A stretch of DNA of 64,000 nucleotides from Orthonyx spaldingii (lineage: Eukaryota > Chordata > Aves > Passeriformes > Orthonychidae): the NCBI GenBank assembly GCA_013397795.1, contig VZTJ01005976.1, positions 1,022,724 through 1,086,723 of the forward strand, read 5' to 3'. Below, piece by piece: positions 1-12,400 of the stretch (the first letter of the stretch is position 1; the number at the start of each line of letters is the position of its first letter). Under the pieces are notes generated by a model. That model was given only the letters and a program-made list of their open reading frames with translations. It did not search any database and was not told the DNA's origin. The translations under genes and the position numbers were made by a program.

Positions 1-204
1 GGCACACAGTAACTAGACAGTAACTACAGTGTAACAACAACAGCAACATGCATTCCAAGCGTGTAATCCAAAACTCCATGGAAATGCGCTTGTAACGTAA
101 AGCAAAACCAGTATTGAATTATTTAATTCAGGTATACTGTGCCTGCTCTCTGCAGTGTTTGTGCTATGTAATTTCAGAAAAGAAGTTTTTAAAAAAATCC
201 CTAC
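1..204 (-). other. VPS13B: VPS13B intron, start of the intron after the 205-408 exon
   Basis: Begins with GTAGGG on the coding strand just below position 205. Nothing recognisable in the remaining bases. Confidence 0.85.
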
Positions 205-408
205 CTACTGGCCATGTTCCATTCAAGTGCTGGATTTTGAGAATTTCTCTCACTCTCTGTCAAAACCCCTCCTTTTCCATTTTCCTTTTCTGGTTTCAGC
301 TGATTCCAGTAGGCAGTACCGATGTTGATAGATTGAAGATCTATTTGATACTGTCTGTCTTCAACCTCTGATCCAGGGTCTCGAAGAATTCCGAGATTTA
401 GTGCTCTC
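205..408 (-). CDS. VPS13B: VPS13B exon (human exon 31 equivalent)
   Basis: A 204-nt exon with the acceptor attacag and the donor AGTAG|GTAGGG. One base completes Gln, then RALNLGILRDPGSEVEDRQY, QIDLQSINIGTAYWNQLKPE and ERNSQNPALEWNMAS match human closely. In the middle, KENGKGGVLTES is shorter than the human KESVSGGVVTETE stretch by about one residue. The exon ends in phase 2. A second GT two bases further upstream on the coding strand (A|GTAG) is possible, but would break the human-like Ser-Ser. The next exon lies outside the window. Confidence 0.93.
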
Positions 409-3400
409 CTGTAATGTTAAAAAAAGGAAAAGAAATTACCAAAGGTCAAAATCAGACCAAACTGATTAACGTATTAGTTAAGATCCAAATTAACAAAATT
501 AAGGTATCAATTTTGCCATTTTTGTCTACAGTAAGTATTATTTTCATTTCAAATCTTAAAAAAAGCACATCTCCCTCTTTCCTATGGAATTTAATGGGAG
601 ATCTGCAAATGAATATATTCCTAAATTTAGCCAGATCTGCCGAAGTTGATATGAGATCAATGCATTGACTTCATTGCATTGACTTCCAATCAGGTCCATA
701 TGAGCAGCCTTGTGGGGAAGCAGGACTTACTCATATCTACTGAATGGATAAAGGATGTCACATTCAAGTCCTCAAAAAGAACAGCTACACATCAGTACAA
801 CCAAGAAGTTCATTGTGAGACAATTGTCCCACTGTTCAAATTTATCAAAGAATAAAAATTAAAAAGAATATTCCAAGATGATGGAAAAACAATTCAATCC
901 TTTCACCACTGTATTTCAGCAATGAGTTTTATAAATAAAATTCTTCTGACAGGTGAGAAAAAAATCACTTTTGAGTGAACCACATTCCTTGTGGATTCTT
1001 CTAGATTCTGCTACATTAGATTTTACAAAGTATTTCAGTCTTGAGCTGAGTTTTGGAAACAGTCAGATTCACCTTCAATAAAATATTCAGGAGCTATTAA
1101 ATGAGTGGGGGCTGCTGAGACCATTCAGTTTTACCAGTGACCAGTAACAGAGGAGTCTCCTACTACCATTTGTCTTCTGCTAATAAGCACTGGGAAATAC
1201 AAAAAAAAATTATCTTGCCCTTTCCACAGTGGAAACAATACAGCCTTTTGTGCAATGCTTGTTCAATATTAGAATAAAAATTCAACATTATATTATCACT
1301 GTATTTCAAAATAAGGGAGCAAGGGGATCTTAATTTTTTTCCTTCCATCTATGATCACGAATTGTTGTCTATTTTTACTGAGTTTATACATTGCATTGAA
1401 GCTTAAGCTTCTTATCTGCATATGACATCCAATCTACTGTTCTGTTCAAGGTTGTTGTCTTATGCCAGATGATTTAGTATACAGCTGCTGTCTTCACAGA
1501 GAAATTAATAATTCTGCAATTTGTGTGAATTTGATGCTAATAATCTAAAAATAAATAACTATTAAAGTAGCACATTGCAAACTGCAAACTCAGAGTACAG
1601 GTATGCAAACTATAGGTATGCAATCTGTTTCAAAGTGCAATCCCAATGCTGCCCAAATCCAAATAGAGTTGAAACTGCTAATACACTGCCATTGTCACCA
1701 ATGGAGTAGTTTAGCAATTAAGAAAATTAAGTAATTAATCATATGTACCCACAGAGGCATGTGGATGACAGGAAAGCCTTTTTGAACAAGTCATTCCTGG
1801 TGAGGCAGTGTGATGCCATTGTTCAGTAGTCCCTATAACTTTCTTAAGTGCTTAGTAGAAACACACTGAAAATCTGTTATGTCAGTAGCGGTATTTCAAA
1901 ATTAAATGTGGTTTCTTAAAACTGAAGAATGTGTTTGTCAACTTTCCACATAGAGAGACCTAACCACAACCACTGTGCCTTTTATTATTCTTTCTAAGGC
2001 ATTATTTCATCAATATGAATGCAGTTTAAAAAAAAGACAAACCCACCACAGTAGATTATTGTTATGATCCAATGTCTATTCAAATACTTTGTCTAATACA
2101 AGTAAATACTGGAATATATGTTTTGTGAAATATTACTTTAAGTAAGGCACCAAATTACATATTTTAGGAAATCTGCCTATGTGTATAAAACAGAATATGA
2201 TACTAATTTCACGTGCATAATGGATTGTTCTCCCCTGTACCTCACAGTGAATGTTTTTCATTTCGTCTTTTATGAGTAGCTTGATAACTTACAATAGGCT
2301 CACCTAGATATTCCTTAGACTCATACAGCATAACCATGGCTTTGTGAACCAAATTCCTTGAGCACAATGTATCTGTATGCATTAATCTGAAACTCCCCTT
2401 TGTGACAATGGCTATCTTACCCTCACAAATGTACTTATTTAAACATAAACCACAACAAAATCACTATTTGGCAAAAATCTTTAGGGGCAGGGTATTATTT
2501 AAACACAAGGTACTCATGTATTGCAGTGTTGGTATAATGTTTGTCCACTGTATCTTTTTTTTTTTTTTTAATCTCCTTTGGGATAGTACAGCCTAATACT
2601 TCAATATTTTCATGCTGATATAAAAGCTCATATTGCATTCTGCTCCTACTATTAACAATCTCCTACATATAATACAAAACTCTTCTTCTGATTCTTCAGA
2701 TACATTTTTGAAATCCAAGCAAACAAACTGTGTTTCTATAGCTGACCCGTTTCAAGAAACACATATTTTACACATACATGTAACATACAAGTATTAGTAA
2801 TTAATACCTTCATGTTTCGACTAAGCTCATTATGGCTTTCAGAAAGTACATCATGCTAGTTTTACACAAGGATCAAAATATAGCCTTTTCCCAAATAAGT
2901 AATATATATCCAGGCATTTACATAAGCCCTCATTTCTAGTTTCCCATATCAACAGTTTACATGCAGGCATTTACATAAGCACTCATTTCTGGCTTTGCAT
3001 ATCAACAGTTTCCCTAAGTATGCATCCAATTTATTATCTGTATACTTCGTAGAAGGATGAAACTATGTTCAACCACAGCAAAACTGGCCTAATCTTAAGT
3101 ATACATGCTTTGTATGAACTCTGCAGCTTTTGAAATCCTTGCAGCAAATAAATTCAGGAAAATAGAGTAAGCCAAATTCATGACTTCTTTATCTCCAGCA
3201 TAAGTGATGTTTCATCAGCTAAAATATACTGTAGGGGTTGTGATTTTAAATGCTTCCCTCTTCTGAGACCAACTTCACTATCTCATCTGAACCTTTTGGC
3301 AGGTGGTGTAGAATACAACAGTTAGTCAACAATACAGTAAGATCACAAGCAACCAAAGATGATCATAAGCATGTAACAGGAAACACAGGTTTAAAGTTGT

Positions 3401-6400
3401 TCTTTTTTTTTTTAAACTGATTTAGTCTGGGTCAGGCTTTTTGTATGCTTATTTAAGAAGCAGTTCATGTTGAACCAGTTAGTACATGCTGCTGAATAAG
3501 CATAATTCTGAGATTCACTGTAAAGAAGCTAAATTTATTCACTTACAGCTCATCTGAGACCTACAAAAAGCTAAACAAGCCAGGAAAATGGCAGTTAAAG
3601 ACTATACATTATGTCATAATTAAGAAATATTTGCAGATTTTACACACAACAGCTAATTTTTGTTAGTACTTACTGGATCTCTGCGTGCACTGATTTCTGC
3701 TTCCAGGTACAGAGGTGACAAACCTATCTACCCAAATTTCAATTATTAAAGGTTTTGTCTGGTGGTAAAAGAGCCTTTCTATCCTAATTTAAAAAGGAAC
3801 CAGACAGTAAGCTTGGATAAATATATACACTATGTATTTCATAGGGGTAAAACCTGTGGCATATATGTAAAAGGCCCCCTTCCTCTTCTGCTTAAGCTTG
3901 TGAAGTCCCAGGCTAAATGTAGTCTGAAAGCCCCTCATCTATGCATGAGATGTGACTGAACACTGTAGAAATCACAGCAGTATTTATCACTGAGCTAAAG
4001 CACCCTAACTGCCTTTTCTCCAATTTAATTCAATAAAGTTTCCTCCTTGACAAAGCCATTGAACGTATTGTAACAAACAGGAAATTGAAGCAAGTGTTTC
4101 CTAGGGACACAATGGACTCCACCTGGAACAAGATGCTACAGATGTTAAGAAGGGAACAGAACAAAAATGTGGTAAACCGAGAGAATCTACGATAACAACA
4201 CTGGCCTTTGAGAATGCTAAGCTTCTATGAGTAAAAACTCAGACAGGAATCAGCTTTTCAAAGAAAGGCAACTACTTTTTTTTTTTTTTAATTACACCAA
4301 GTAGATGCATTTTTGTTACAGACAAGTTAACACTTGAGCCCTTGGGAAAGAAACAGAACTCCCTCAACATCACACAACTTACATAGACGTGATCTTAGTA
4401 CTAGAATAAAAAACCTTGTAGCATGACTTCTCATGATGGAAGTCCATGATGGAAGGAAGTGCTGGATATGCCTAAATCTGGAGATATTAAAAACACTTAT
4501 TTGTGAATAAGATGGAAAGGAGAATGAGAAGTTAAGCAGAAAGAAAAGGAGAGCACAACACTGGCAACAGGAAGAATTATGGAATCAGGGCACTAAAAAT
4601 GAAATTAAAGAAAAGCAGCAGGTAAGAACATTCTAATGTTGCAAGAAGAGAGGAGAAGACATCCTTAGGCAAGAAGAGAAGGTCCTCACGTGATCCTGAG
4701 TACATATTCTGCCATACTGAGTGAAATTCATGTCTTCCAGGACAAGGGTAACCTCAGCTTTGCTTTCCCACCTTGCCATGTCCATAGGCAGACTTACTTG
4801 TGGTTTAACAAACAGCGTTTTATGACTGCCAGGATGTTGGAAACCATTTATTTTAGTCTGGATCAGTAGAGCAGGCTTTCAAATGCCATCAGCAGCAAAC
4901 TCCAATTCTCACTGTTTCTGCCTCTCTTCCCCAGGAACTATGCCACATATGACTGGCTTTGCTGGCAGCTCCTCCTTCTCCCCTCTCCAGCTCAGCCTCA
5001 GAATAACTAAGCTACTGTTCCATCTCCATATTTGCTGGCAGCATACACTGAATTGGGTACCAGCAAATTTTCATTAAATGAAAATATAAACTGAAAATAT
5101 AAACTGAATACACTAAGGCTACTTTGCTGAATGTTTTTCTTATTAGCAAGTGATACTACTGATTATAGGAATCTGTTTAACAATGAGAACTACATTCTAT
5201 CTGATTAGCCCTTGTGTTGTGTTCTGCACAGCCAGATACATCAACATCATTATCTACAGAAGATAATACATGGCATAATAACACATTATAAGTAAGAGTG
5301 GTTAAGGTACCTGGGTTCATCTTTATATCTGTAGGACTCCTGTAAAAAGAAAACATCAGTGACAGCTCCATAAGCAAAATAAAAATGACTGACCACTTCT
5401 CAACATTTACACAGTGGACAAATACATCACATCACTAACGCACAAGAAAAAGTTACGAATTGCATTCTAACTGAATAAGTTTCGTAGTCAACAACACTCG
5501 TAAGTTCTAACTTTATAATGATTTGTAGTGTTTATCATTTTTGTACACAGACATAAAGCAGTTGAGTGGTCGATTACTTGTACAATTAGTATGTTGAAAA
5601 AAAAGAGACTGAAACATACACAAAATTTTCTTCTGATTGCACTAGACTGCTTCAAACGATACAGAGATGCAAAAATACAGGTGTAACAAGTAACTTTCCT
5701 CCTTTTCAAATTAATGTTGGATAAATGTCTGACTTCTATCTCTTGAGGTGGTCCCTTTTTTGCTCTGTATACCTACAGAGATAAGAATCACTGAGAAGAG
5801 AGGAGTTGGTGTGTTAAAATAGCTAAAGAAGAGGATAAGATAACAAATGGCTAGAAAGACCATTAGGTAACACAAGGATATGCATATGGGAACTCATTAC
5901 TTTTAAATCACACACACACACAAAAAAAAGATGATTCAATTATGGATTAGCATGCCCTAAAACATGATTCAATACATGAATGCTGAAGTGCTTGGTGAAA
6001 GGAAAAAAACCTGGATGTATAGAACAAATCATTTACACTCATTATCATCTAGAACAGTTAATCAAATGAAAGAGCACTAGGATTTTAGTTGATTATTGCC
6101 ACATGTCTTTTAGTCTCCTCTGTGTCAGTCTGGAATAAGGATGTGTTAGATACATGCTTAGAAAACTCAACGTTGAAAAAGGTGTTTGAATCTGCTATTT
6201 GAATTCACTCTGCACTTCTAGATTCTTCAAGCACAGTACAGAATTTATTACTACGACAATCGTGGTTCCTGACAGAGAATGACTTTAAGAGAAGGTATTC
6301 GGGATCTTCAACAAAGCCATCACAGTACTCTACCTACAAGTGTTTCCCTTACATAGGTCCAAGCCAGGCATTAGTCACATTTGAAACACAGAGACGAGAT

Positions 6401-9400
6401 AGTTAGAAACACAGAGTTATCTCCTCTCTGCTTCTAGACTTTTCTAGTTGTGCAGCAATAACTCTTCTACAGAAAATCATGATAGTAATAATCAGACTTT
6501 TTCTAATATATCCAAATATACTATTTCTTTCACTAATATTTTTCAGCAGAGCTTTTCCTTGCCAAGCTGAAGCAGACAGGTCTTCCCTTACAATTACTTT
6601 GTAAGCTTTTTCTTAAAAACAGACAACACAGAAAAAGCCCCTCAGTTCTTAACCAAATTGCTCAGAGATTAAAACCTATAAAATTACAATCACATTTTGC
6701 TAACTACTGTGTCCTCTACTTGACCAGTTTCATCAACTGCCACTACTGAGTCATACAGGTATTTATTTAATCCCAAACTAGTTTATAAAAGGACTGACAT
6801 TCATTGGACTATCATAATGCAAGAGAAGAGAGATTTGGTTTTGAACACAGAAGAAGAAATCTGGTGAATGGAATTCAATGGTTTGTGCCTATTTTGCATG
6901 TGTGGGTGAAACCCTCTCAAAAGGAACAGAAAACACTCTCTCAGGTAGAACTCGTGGTGACAAGTCTAACTGGATGCATGGACATGCAGAAGAGCAGAGT
7001 CTGCCAGGTCTCTGCATGTTGTGCACAAGAACATTTGGGACTAGGCAGACCCCTCTGGCTGGCCTGCCATGACATGCTTCCCTCTCTGCAAGGCTAGAAC
7101 ATGCCAAAGGAAAATAGGAGAGGCAGATTTCATTCCTGTTCTCTCTAAACTTGCTTACTACGTATCTTTAAACAACAAAATCCACCTCTTCGACAGTCTA
7201 ATTTATACTGTGGGCATAAAGCCAAAATGATTTAGTGAATATAAATAATTGCATAGAAAACATTTTGAGAGTATTCTGAGAATGCAAAGATAAAAATATG
7301 GATACAAATTAATCACTGCAATTTTTAAATTGACATACTATTTATTTATTCTATTTATGTGACTCCTTAAATGTTTTTATTTTGAAACCCAACAGGTACC
7401 TATTCAGAGAAAAAAAATAACACCACCCCACACTTATTAATTACAGTGCTGGTGCCAAGTGGGTGCTACTATAATTCCATTTGCTATCCATTCAGGAAGG
7501 TCAGATTTTAGTGAACTGGGCCACACCAAGGTCAGGACTAGTAGCAGTGCATTGATCATATAAAAGCTACTAAACCCATGAAAGGCATTACAGTACATCA
7601 CACATCAAACATTTTGGGCCTCTGCTTCCTTTCTTAGTCCTATAGGCAGGAAATGCTCTACATATCCTGTCAGGTGACCAGACATTTAAAAGTAGCCCCT
7701 TGTTACAAGGGCTCTGGTACAGTAATTCCCTGCAAAGAAGCTGAAGAACTTCTGCAGCGCACTTGTCTTCCAGAGTTATCTCTGGAACAGTATGAATGAC
7801 CCTATGACAATAAGGTATGGCATTAGTAAACTATGAAGTAATTTTGGTCTCCCTCAAAAAAAGTGTAAAATGAAACAAAGCTGAAGTTTCCAGCTGTGCA
7901 TTTAGATGTCATCTGTTTAATTACTTCTGTAATTTTACTGTTTAAATTCCTCAGCAAAAATAACAGCGTGAGCAAGTCTGAACTTTTAAAAATCAGTTTT
8001 TCATTTTTATACTGTTTAATGTTTAGACAGTTTGAGGAATCTCTTTATACTTTTGAAGCATTCACCCAAATTCAGGGAGCATTGTATAAATATACATTTG
8101 ACAGACTATATAAATGATAAGTATGCACAATTCCAATGGAAGGTCTGTATGATATTTTTAGATGCCAAATGTTCCTTGAAAAAAACCAAGTGGAATAGAG
8201 TTTCTCTAAATAGTGGAAGTCTGGGGACGGGACTAGCAAAAAAGCCAAAATACAATATAACTCAAAGACTTTTATGCTTTTGTTTTGTGGTAGAAATAAT
8301 TTTATCTCAAAACTTAATGCTGTTTGGCAAAGGCTCTTTCATTTCAATTTTTAAAATATTTTGTGTCTACTTGCTTTAGCACATGACTAAGATAAATACT
8401 CTCGTGATTTTCCCATTGTTTTCAGCCTGCATTTTACTTTGGTTTAATTGATTATTCTAGTTAAGTGGTACAATACCTCAGTCTTTCCAGATGTTCTATA
8501 AATTCACCTGGAAATACCCAGGTGAAATTTCACTGAACACAGCCTTCATATTTGATGCACAGAATTTCTGTAAATGGTGTGGTACAACCTGGTATAAAGA
8601 AACAGGCTGGAAGGCAAACTGTCCTCATTGTGTTTCATAAGCTGACATGGGACAGGATTTCTTTTTGCTGCTGTGTCAGTATACCAAACTCATACCTGGA
8701 TATCAATCAAATTGTATCTGAAGCAGAAAAGAACATTATAAATAAATAAAGGTTTTCCTTTACATTAAACAATGTGTATTAATGCATACTTTCAGCATGT
8801 GTCTATTACAGTAGATAATGTTTATAGCATGGATAATACGAGAAACTACTCTAAAACATGAGTATTTAACTTTCCAAGTCAATTCCCATTTATCTTTGAC
8901 ACTGATTACATTAGTTCCTTAAGATGCCACTTGTATTTTCTTCTTTTTCTAGAATCATTGTATTCATAAAGGCAAGCTGGAACTATTTTAGAAATACTGT
9001 CTAAGATATTGTAAGATACGTCAATAACACTGTATTAAAAACAACCTTCCTTTAACTCTTCTTTGCTGGCACTACACTTTATGTATTTCAATATCCATTG
9101 AAAATTCTCCTGATACAAAAACTCACTCCATTGTAATTATGAAATGTATTACCTGTCATGTTAAAGCCAGTATTTTTTCTTCCTTAAAACCCCATTAGAC
9201 TATTGTTAATGGCACTTCCTAAGTCAATATGAATCTATGCCTAACAAAATATATTGAAGGGGAGTTTTACTTCTAAATACACATTTGAAGAAGGGCTAAG
9301 AGAGAAATAAAAAAGATGCAAATCTATTCAAAATATCCCAGTGTACTCATAATATTGAACCATGAAGACTACAGATTCCAGTGTCAGGTAGTTCAGTGAC

Positions 9401-12400
9401 TCCATAATGCAGCCCAAATATTTAAATGGTGGTGGTTATAAAGAAGAGTTTTATTTGTCTGGAGTTAAAAAAAAAAATTGCAAGGACACTGCACAGATAC
9501 AAACACACAAACAAATACACTGTCCATTTGGGAAACAGCAAATTCCACCATCTGTAGTTTGAATCCAGTTTAGTAAATATAATTGGTTATACTCTCATGA
9601 ACTGCAATGTGTGAAAAACACAATATGTAGTTTTTAAAAATTATTTTTAGAAAACAACTTTGACAACACTTGCAGTTACATAATATATCAGGCATTTTTT
9701 TTTTACTATGCCAAAAACATGGAAAAACTGGCTGAATAAAGTGGATCAAAAAAGAAATGCCAGAGAATTGCATTCCTCTGTATTTTTCTTGAATACATAT
9801 ATGCACATATTTATACACTTCCAACCTTAAACTGGGAAACGGAAAATTTTCAAATTTGCTTTGCTGTTGGATTTGCTGATCTATAAGTTTCTTCCTGTTC
9901 TTTGAAAAACTATCACATACAAAGATTAAGTAATACTATTCAATAGGCAAATAATTTTGGTTATCAGAGAGAGTTCAAACCTATTTTGTTCCTATCCTGC
10001 AAGTACAGGGCATATCTATTTATAGATACTCCTATGTTCTATTTGTACCACCTCCACACCCATTTATTTTTTAGTGCTGGAGAACACACAATATCAAGCA
10101 AGAAAACTGGAGTAGCTGTAATTTATGCCAATCATTTACATTGAACTTAACAGAGAGGCCTGATACTATCTGTGTATTTTATTACTCTCAACATGCACTT
10201 GTGTTAGACATTAACATACCAGTAGTGGCCATTGCCTTCTCACAGAAAAAACCCAAAACCCTAGCAACAAAAATATCAGTGGGCACAAAAAATGTTTTGA
10301 GAGGCTGAGGAACAGTATATTTATATTTGTGTCCAACAACTAATAAAGCCCATTAGATTACAAACCAACCCTTTAAAAAAAGTGGTGTTTTTTTGTTCTT
10401 AAGCTAAAAAAAAGGAAGATTAGCTTCTGAAATGCAACAAAACCACTATATATGACTTTTTAATATTTTTTCTTTTTTTTTTTTTATTGCAACATAGTCA
10501 GGTTTAATAGCCCAGTAAAACCTTAACAATAACAAATATTAAGCATGATTTTTGACTGTACTTAAGGTGGTTGAGTGAAGTGAAACTACATTGGAAAAGT
10601 CAGTTAAGAGCTAGGAACCATGCTCACTTAAACAGTACAATTTGAGTTGCTCAGGATAACAGTAACATGGATTTAATTTTGCCATGGGAGCTTGGAAGAA
10701 TATCCCATAGAGAAATATGCTAAAATAACATATTACCATTCTGTATATTTCTAATAATCCTTTTTGTTAAATAATTGAAAACCAAAGTTGAAATACTTAC
10801 AAGCATTAAATGAAAGACACTGGCAAACAGTTTTGCAAAAGAAAGGAATCTTCTATCCAAAATGTAGTTTAAGAACTGTGGTATGAATTTGTCATAGATA
10901 AAACCCTGTGAGGGACATCAGAGAACCCACAAATATTTATGGAATGAACCGCAATCTGTATACAGAAGTTAACAAATGTTTTGTTACAAACGGGATACGC
11001 TTTTCTCAGTAACAGAAGGACACAACTTGCATTATATTTACCTTGAGGTCCTGTTAGAATTAAAAATGCTACAAAGAAAAAAGTCTGCTTTACATATTAC
11101 TGGAAAATACTTTTCAACAAAAAGCATTTGCTGAAACCAGATCTGATGGAAATTATATTTACTCACAAACAGTTAAGAAGAAAACCGGATAGAATAATAA
11201 CCTTTAAAAGCTCTCCTCCATTATTTTAGAATAAATGATTTACTGCAGCCAAGACTTTTAGATGTTAATTTTCAATATATGAGATAGAAAAGCAACCTTG
11301 ATATGTGAATTCAATCATATATTTTAAGAATCAGCAAAGTAACATCAGGGAAGAAACTGTAAGGGGTTTGTGTAAAGTAAAGAAACATTACTTAAGTAAT
11401 TCATACAGAGGAACCACTCCAGCTCGTAATATGGCATTAATTTCTAAGAACCAGTTAATTATTTTCTCCCATGTTAATAGAAACCCAAACACCTCCCCTC
11501 ATTCCCCCCTGTATTTTACAATAACAGGCACAATATAAAGCTACTTGGTAAGGGAAAAAGAAAGATTAAAGGCATGTAACTTGAAGAAATGTAAAAACTT
11601 CAATAATGTTGCTTTATAACATAAAACATAAAACACAACTCATATAAAAAATAACTCTATCTTTCAGATTACCTTTTATTTCCCAGTTTTATCTGAAAAA
11701 ATTTTCATTGCATTAAAGTTGCTGAGTATATAAACTGTGAAAGGTATCCTGGGATTTTTAAGTGGTATTTAATGTGTTTTTTCTTTGCTCTTTCTTGTTT
11801 ACTTTTTTAAACTGTTACAGTGTATTTAATAATGTTAATGCTGAATTGGAGAACTATTTAAAAATTCTTAGTATACAGTGTCTGTGCTGTTTCAAAAGCC
11901 CAGATCATGACAGCAGATTAAGCTGATCCAAACCCAGGCTGATAAAATACACCTTTTTGCCAGGGCTAATACTTGTGTACCTATACAATAAATAGGCTCA
12001 GGGTAATAACCTTACTGAAAACAATTGTCTGATGGCCCCAACATTTTTTTATTTCTTTCAAGTCTCTCAGCCAGTTCCTCATGCACAAGTAAACAGCAAC
12101 ACTATGAAGAAGCAGATCTTAAAAGAGTTCAAATTTAGATTTACAATTTAAATGGGCACAAAACTTGTTGCCCAGTGACCGTGAGTAAAATAATGTTAAA
12201 TAATCAACATTACATTCACCCCACCCTGGGCTGCCCCAAGGAAGCCCAGGGCCACACTTTACTCCTTTAACCCCTTCCCTGGGCATGGCTGGTCTGTACA
12301 TCACTTGCTTGGATGGGAGGGTGAGAGACTTCTCTACACAAAGAACTCTTCAAATATCTGACATGTTTTCTCTCCACTGTGGTAAAACAAGAATTGCTTT

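Noticed and set aside
6800..7110. G+C-richer stretch with overlapping open frames on both strands
   Set aside because: No recognised product and no splice structure fitting VPS13B; left as unexplained intron.
8552..8749. Plus-strand open frame of 65 codons
   Set aside because: It overlaps the miR-599 hairpin and has no protein resemblance; the RNA explains the conservation.
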